Below are positions 58,379 through 64,000 of a stretch of 64,000 nt of DNA, in pieces. The notes beneath the pieces were generated by a model. That model had not been told where the DNA came from. It did not search any database and worked only from the letters and a program-made list of their open reading frames with translations. Within the stretch, counting starts at the first letter, position 1. Every line of letters begins with the position of its first letter. This DNA is from Diploscapter coronatus (taxonomy: Eukaryota; Nematoda; Chromadorea; Rhabditida; Rhabditidae): positions 31,387,249-31,451,248 of the forward strand of contig OZ038423.1 of NCBI GenBank assembly GCA_964036155.1, given 5' to 3'. The position numbers and the translations under genes are program-made.

Positions 58379-59967
58379 ATGCCTTATATAAATTACTTCA
58401 ATCGTACTGCGTCAGTACTCGACGGCTCGTGGGATGCATATTACATTCTATTTCTTGGAGACTTATTTCTAATTGTAATTAGGTGAGTTATGAGCTTTCT
58501 ACGCGACTACGCGAATTTATCACTATCATAGAAGATAGATTTGCAAAAATTCTTCAAATTCACTATTCCGAGGATTTTATAAAGCCATAAAATATCATTA
58601 AAAATTTAAAAGAAGCAACATCATCGCATTCTTAATATAGTTTAGTAACTAACTAGATCAAACAAACATCAGAATTTGAATCCTCCTAATAATTGACAAG
58701 TCTCAAGTGGCAATTTTTCAGCTTCTTCTACATGTTATTCCTACTTCATCTAAATAGTAAATTAAATCAATACCACTACAATATGCGGAATATCATATAC
58801 ATATTTTATTTTCAATATACGGTACATCTAATCCTCGTATTTAGCCAAGTAAATTATACGATTTTCGGACTCATCAATGGTGACTCATTTTTTCTTCCTC
58901 GAACGAGTAACAACTCATTCAGATTCGAATCCACAATTATCACCTATCTTTGTGATGTTATCGTATGGAAGGAGTATTTGCACTTTTATGGGTAAATTTA
59001 GCTTAGTTCAAATTGTTTACATTTAACCTAACCTCAGCACTCCATGGTTTACCTATTCACATAATTGAACGATGTTTCGCGACATTTTACATTAACGATT
59101 ATGAAATATGGAAACGACGTAATATTTCCATATTTTGCATTAGTTTGATGGCAACCTTGGGTATCATATTGGGTACCACTTATAATGTTGGTAAGTGAAT
59201 CAATAAATTTGAAGAAATAATCGATACAAATTTCAGTTCATACCGTTATTTACCATGTTATAATTTGCGTAGTAAACAACGGAGCTGCATTTGTTGTAGG
59301 CTTTTTTCTTATCAATCTATCAAATTGCCGCATTTTCCAGATAAATTTGATTTTGTACTGGCTGAATCTACGCTATTATCACCGAAGTTTCAATCAAGCA
59401 AGCGGCTATTCGCTGGCGGAAAAGTTTCAAATATGCGAAAACATCAAAACTCTCCAGGTTAGGCATTCTCCATCATTCCTTCATAGCAATAATGTCTCAG
59501 CTGTTTACGCGCACCCTGATGTCAATGACGGCATTCAATTTCCTTGGTGCAGCGTGCATCTCCGTTCACGAATTCGACTTCGATATCAGCTACCGGAATA
59601 TGGCTGTACTGGGCTTCGACTACGCTGCCTTATCGTGAGCTTTTTTATTTTTTATTTTCAATAAATTTTCATGAAGATATCGATTTCCAGATACGGGTTT
59701 ATCGTGCCTTTCGTTACCTGGCTTCACAGCGACATTTGGCGGCATGAGACGAGGAAGATGATCAAATCGGTAAAAATATTGATTTAAAAAAATTTGTGTC
59801 AATTTTTTCAGGTGCGCAATTTATTCCCAGTTCGAAAAAAAGCAGTCGAACCAATCGATCGTTCAGCGGTTGATTTGCGGAACACGTTTGGAGAACACAT
59901 GATCATCGAAGTTAACAATGAAGCCAACGTCCATTTCGATCAGCTCAGACGGCAGTGGAAGATATGA
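58379..59967 (+). CDS. Nematode Sre-type serpentine chemoreceptor (seven-transmembrane GPCR)
   Basis: Seven exons: 58379-58482, 58722-58962, 59007-59190, 59237-59457, 59501-59634, 59691-59769, 59812-59967, giving 372 aa. Membrane segments include YYILFLGDLFLIVISFFYML (TM1), IIYIFYFQYTVHLILVF (TM2) and VIIC...FVVGFFLIN (TM5). Sre hallmarks are IIERCFATFYINDYE after TM3, a third-loop motif YSLAEKFQICENIKTL, and the tail ending VHFDQLRRQW. Sre receptors are expressed in chemosensory neurons and signal through G proteins. The exon 2/3 junction is uncertain. A 44-bp intron (58963-59006) keeps phase and a good TM3, but the stronger donor at 58992 (TATGG|GTAAAT) gives a stop. Family assignment is firm; the exact sub-family member is not named. 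Confidence 0.82.
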
Positions 59968-61712
59968 AAGGAAGGAAAAATGATACAAATTTTGATAGCC
60001 CGATGGAAACTCATTGTGATCTTGAAATTTGCAAGAGTATGTGTTTTGATCCATTTTTTGCTCCAATAATGATACCGGTTTCAAAATTGTCATTGAAATA
60101 AACGGGCAAATTTCGCTACGTTATTTCATCAATAAACTACGATTCATATCTGAAAACACCGTAAGCGTAAATTGGGAAATTTTGTTCAATAGCTAGCCTT
60201 CTTACTAATCGTCCAGGTAATTATAGGAATTTTGAACTCTTCTGTCGTTGACTGATATGATCAATATGATATCAGATGAAAAATTGAAAGCGAGAATATA
60301 ATGGATGAGAAAGTGATATCTACGCAGAGACTTCGTTGCAAGGATTAGAGATGGACTTTGAATATCCCAGAAGGTTTGTCTAGCCTTTCATTCAACATTT
60401 GGTAAGAGATATCTAAATCTGTTGATATCTGAGATATCAATAAAAGATGAGAAAGTGAGAAGACCTTCATTAGAAGACACGAATTCTCCGTTCGATTTCT
60501 CATTTCTTTTTTCTGACATGATCACTTGTTTTACTTATATTTTATTATTTTTAGTAAAATATTTTTGAAATGCTCCATATTATTGACGATCATTTTAGCA
60601 ATATTTTTGTGCCAACTCCTTTATATTCGGCTCGATTGTCATTGTCGGCATTTCGCTACACATGACTATTTTTGCCATGTTGTTGTCCTTTAATGACATT
60701 TTTCTTTCGGCGTAAAATGTCGTTCTGGTCATGTTTGATGTTTATCAATTTATATCGGTTTTTAAGGGATCGTGGTTTCATGCTGCTAGATTTTCCTGAA
60801 ATTTTTAACTGTGCTTGGAGTTTTGTCGATTTTATTACCTATTGTCTACTACCTCGATGTTTTGCGGGATTTTCTCTACCTACACGATTACGCGATGACA
60901 AAATGTTCAAGATCAGTTTGCTCTGGCAATTATTAGTCTGTTTGTCGAAACTCTGCCCTCACGTCTGCAAATTCGCATGTTTACAGTTCAGTCTTTTACT
61001 AAAACGAAATATCACATGTGTTGAAGATAATGTGTCGTTATTTCAATAGATTGTTGCAGAAATCGCATTAGAAATGTCGATAGCTAATGAAATTAGGCTC
61101 GACTTCATTGTGCGCGCTCGAAATTCGCCAAATTTAAGAAAATTTATACTGAGGCGTAATCCGTCTAGAATTTTCAAGCCCGAGTATATCACGTAAATTT
61201 TTACTCATGCTTTTCGTTATCGAACTTTCTGCTGAAATTACGAATTATTGCAATTTGAAGGTATAATGGTTTACGCATGCATAGAGAGATAGGCAAATGA
61301 TGAAGTGAATTGCCATAGACGAGGAGAGTGGGAAGGGAAGAGATATGGACCCCTCTGCGGCTTAGCATTGGGTAACTAGTTTACTGTTTCTGTTTCTGCG
61401 TTTCTCTTTTCCCACCTGAAACTCACTCATCTGCAAGCGCACTGTTGTTTCTGTCTTTTTTCAGCGCTATTTTCGATACTTTTGTCTCTTTTTTGCTATT
61501 TTCTCTCGAAACATCGCTATTTCGACGATTTTCTCTGAGCGATTCGATTCGAACGGCCTAATTTATTGGCTTATCCGTCCCATTTCAGTTTCGACGAGGA
61601 TTTGAGCGCATTCCAAAAGGAGCAACGATCGTTTGGCCGCAAATCTAGAGCGTAATTATCGTAAATTTTAGTATACTCAGTTCTACTCGATCTAAAATTT
61701 GACATTTATTAA
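59968..61712. other. Intergenic, no supported gene
   Basis: About 1.75 kb between the chemoreceptor and the DOMON gene. The frame 60672-61049 (+, 125 codons, cysteine- and leucine-rich) lacks homology and splice context. A purine-rich segment lies at 61315-61345. Nothing further was recognised. Confidence 0.45.
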
Positions 61713-64000
61713 ATGATCCTGCTACTTTTTATTCTAATTCCTGTAGCATGGGGATTCTCGTTCTCCGAGTGCAACGTGACGAGATCGTGTTGGCATCATC
61801 CATCATCCTGCAGTGCGACGAATCCATCCGACTGCCTTTCGGGAGTCGAGTGGAGGGTTGATCCTGATGGATTGTGGATTCAGGTCAATTCCTATAAATC
61901 AAAAGTTTACAACAAATTAGCATGTGATTGTTACGAGTTGTCAAATAATTCAAGCTAAAGATAGGATAATTGTCAAATACTCTCATTTCCAGATCGAAGC
62001 TCAAACAGGAGATCTAGATCCAACCCGACCATTCTGGGCAGCAGTCGGATTCAGCTTCAATCAAAGAATGGTAAGCCGATTTTATAAAAAAAAAAAATAT
62101 TCAAGTCATCTATTTCCGGATGATTTATTTCAAAACAACAACACTTAATCCCAAAACGAGAAAGCTAGTATTAGTTTTCTGGTCAACTTTCATTTTTGCG
62201 ATAATTACTCGTATACTTGAAGAGTCATTGTGGATCATTCTCGAGATTTTTTTTATGAATGAGGAGAAAATGGGAACAAAAATACGGAAGGAAGCCTCAG
62301 GAATATGCATTTGATTCGTTCAAGTTGCTATTATTGAATTGTTGCAAAATAAGGAAATGAAACACATGTTACATCATTGAGAAACAAACTACTATAATTT
62401 TAGGAATAACGATTCTGTCAAAACGATCCAATATGATCAGAGTTCCGTGATACGATAGTGTATGAGAGTTTCAGGGCGACGATACTGTTTTCGAATGCAT
62501 CGTCAGTCCGTCGACAGCATCGAGAGTTCAGCTTTCCTTCAACGACGAAACCTTCAACCACGTTCTACCTCAAGCTACATCCGTTCTGCTGAACAATGCA
62601 ACAGTTGGATATAATAATGGGATGCTCTTATGCTCTGCCACGATTATGTTCGACAACTACAATCAGGTACAGATAGGGAATCAATAGGAAACATTCAAGT
62701 CGCATCTTGGCATATTTTTACATTTTACTCCGCTCAACTTATGTTGTCCGAATGACTCTTTCTCAATCCAGGAAGAAGAAAACTCATTTCCAGATCGACT
62801 GGAACATGGCGGCTCCATTTCGCGTACACAATCTCGAATCTCAACCTTTCCACCTGCTGTTTGCCAGAGGCAGTGCTGATTCATACAGTCAGTGCATTAC
62901 ACGCATTCTGCATATCATTTGCCAGAGTCATTGTTACGAAAGTGCATGATTATTCATGCGCTGATGCAATCGATAAGTTGGAAATGATGCATAGATCAGC
63001 AAAAATACAAAGTAAAGAAGGTACTCTTAGCATTCGAGAAAGACATCCACTCCGTCAACGACGGTGCTCAATTTCCTTGGATGAGCGACGAGAAGGTCGA
63101 GTTCTGTCGAACGAACTGCACAGGACCGACCTACGTCTATCTAAATGAAATGCGGCAAACATACTATGTGTCGAGATACTGGAGATATCGAATTGCGGTT
63201 CTGCATGGTGAGAAGCATTCCTGGAACAGTGACCAAAATCGTTTTCCTCTTCAGGAGTAGCCCTTATGACAGCGTGGTGGATCCTTGGATCGTCAGCTAT
63301 TCTAATCGCCCGATATTTTAAGCCACTGTTCCCAAGGCAAAAACTATGCGGCACTGCAGTTTGGTTCCAACTTCATCGTGATCTGAACATCGTCGCATTA
63401 GTCCTTCAAATATTGGCTGTCATCTTCATCTACTACCAAGCCGGTTGGGTGTGGTACGAGTGCTCATATTTGTGCACATCAGATGTAAGCCATTTACTGG
63501 GAAAGTATTTTATCCCTCCCGTGATTCAGGACTTTTCCAAGAAGATGCATGCGATAACGGGGTTCTTCGCTACGTGTTTAGCTTTGTCACAACCGATCTT
63601 CGCGTTCTTCCGACCTTCACCTCATTCGAAGTACAGGGTCTTCTTCAACTGGCTGCATTGGTGCGTCGGAATGGCGGCGTGGAGCTTTGCAAGTAAAACT
63701 ACTCTTTTGATAATTAAACAGCCAAGAACTCAGGCGCAGCGATAATTCTGGCTATTCCAATGGGCAAGACGGGTCTGAACCGAGTATATGGGCACATTCC
63801 GAACTATGTCATGGGAGGATACGTCATCTTCTTTCTATGCTGCAACATTGTCCTGGAAATGATTAGTACTTGCCGATTCGATTATGACAAAGTCGGCGTT
63901 CAACCGCATCGATTCTTAATCGGTCCATCTGGGGTGTCACTCAGCGATCCATCCAAGTCTTCGTTCCCTGAAAGCGATGCACCACCGCCGCGACGATCAT
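61713..64000 (+). CDS. DOMON/cytochrome b561 membrane protein, ferric-reductase-like (3' end beyond window)
   Basis: Exons 61713-61883, 61993-62070, 62475-62666, 62794-62887, 63031-63207, 63255-63484, 63530-63692, 63734-64000+. The protein starts with a signal peptide (MILLLFILIPVAWGFSFS). A DOMON domain follows: GVEWRVDPDGLWIQI, FWAAVGFSFNQRMGDDTVFEC, and IDWNMAAPF. The C-terminal half is a cytochrome b561 domain with the expected four heme histidines, one each in YRIAVLHG, QLHRDLN, KKMHAITG and WLHWCVG, and helices such as IVALVLQILAVIFIYY. Such proteins move electrons across membranes, as in ferric-chelate reduction or stromal-cell-derived-receptor-2-like proteins. The donor ending exon 4 (TACA|GTCAGT) is chosen by phase. 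The cytoplasmic tail (FPESDAPPPRR) continues past the window edge. Confidence 0.88.

Noticed and set aside
58300..58482. 60-codon ORF overlapping the first chemoreceptor exon
   Set aside because: It is in a different frame from the true exon, which starts at 58379 and splices in phase to the TM1-TM2 exon.
60830..60860. CTACCTC let-7-seed complement
   Set aside because: A single 7-mer match in intergenic DNA is expected by chance and is not in an identified 3' UTR.
60672..61049. 125-codon cysteine-rich plus ORF
   Set aside because: No signal peptide followed by a recognisable domain, no splice sites in phase with neighbours, and composition fits T-rich DNA.
1..64000. CRISPR arrays, bacterial operons, tRNA or rRNA genes
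   Set aside because: No regularly spaced repeats, Shine-Dalgarno-driven gene strings, or tRNA A/B-box patterns (such as GGTTCGAATCC in a foldable context) were found; the gene structure is clearly eukaryotic.

Overview
The window is nuclear DNA of a nematode. Genes are split by many short introns, mostly 40-200 bp, with TTTTCAG-type acceptors. Several start codons sit directly behind an orphan splice acceptor, as expected for spliced-leader trans-splicing. Several products are nematode-specific: an Sre-type chemoreceptor, a transthyretin-like secreted protein, pharyngeal-type troponin C, a VWA/C-type-lectin protein and an RFS-1-type RAD51 paralogue. Exon-intron models were built by hand from splice sites, reading phase and family alignment. 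They explain most of the coding content, while most long single-exon ORFs in the window are chance reading frames.

Layout. 1-1.3 kb: first exon of a secreted LDL-receptor-A protein (-). 3.5-5.1 kb: RFS-1-like RAD51 paralogue (-). 5.2-5.55 kb: foldback element. 6.3-8.5 kb: MOB4/phocein (-) with a possible 36-nt cassette exon. 8.9-10.0 kb: a tiny membrane-protein ORF and a short receptor-L-domain gene (both -). 10.8-12.5 kb: troponin C (tnc-2) and a transthyretin-like gene (both +). 13.0-14.1 kb: unrecognised small acidic/basic protein (-). 14.1-22.1 kb: non-coding, with one hAT-type MITE that keeps its 8-bp target duplication. 22.1-26.5 kb: small heat-shock protein (hsp-25-like, -) with alternative first exons. 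26.5-32.7 kb: non-coding. 32.7-36.0 kb: mrpl-16 and PGAP2 (+), probably an operon. 36.0-45.8 kb: non-coding apart from one doubtful exon. 45.8-48.3 kb: TATA promoter and a HEXIM homologue (+). 49.6-51.4 kb: LYAR (-). 51.7-54.8 kb: two-VWA C-type lectin (-). 55.0-58.4 kb: non-coding. 58.4-60.0 kb: Sre chemoreceptor (+). 61.7-64.0 kb: DOMON/cytochrome b561 ferric-reductase-like protein (+), running off the end.

The genes do not form one pathway. They mix housekeeping functions (DNA repair, mitochondrial translation, GPI-anchor remodelling, nucleolar growth, P-TEFb control, STRIPAK scaffolding), muscle contraction and environment-facing secreted or receptor proteins. From memory, the rfs-1/MOB-phocein pair and the mrpl-16/PGAP2 pair are also neighbours in C. 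elegans, which suggests conserved microsynteny. The most notable points are a HEXIM whose P-TEFb-inhibitory PYNT motif reads PSNT, an in-frame 12-residue cassette inside the MOB4 fold, one-base phase conflict in the lectin gene, alternative starts for the small heat-shock gene, and four distinct foldback or MITE elements.
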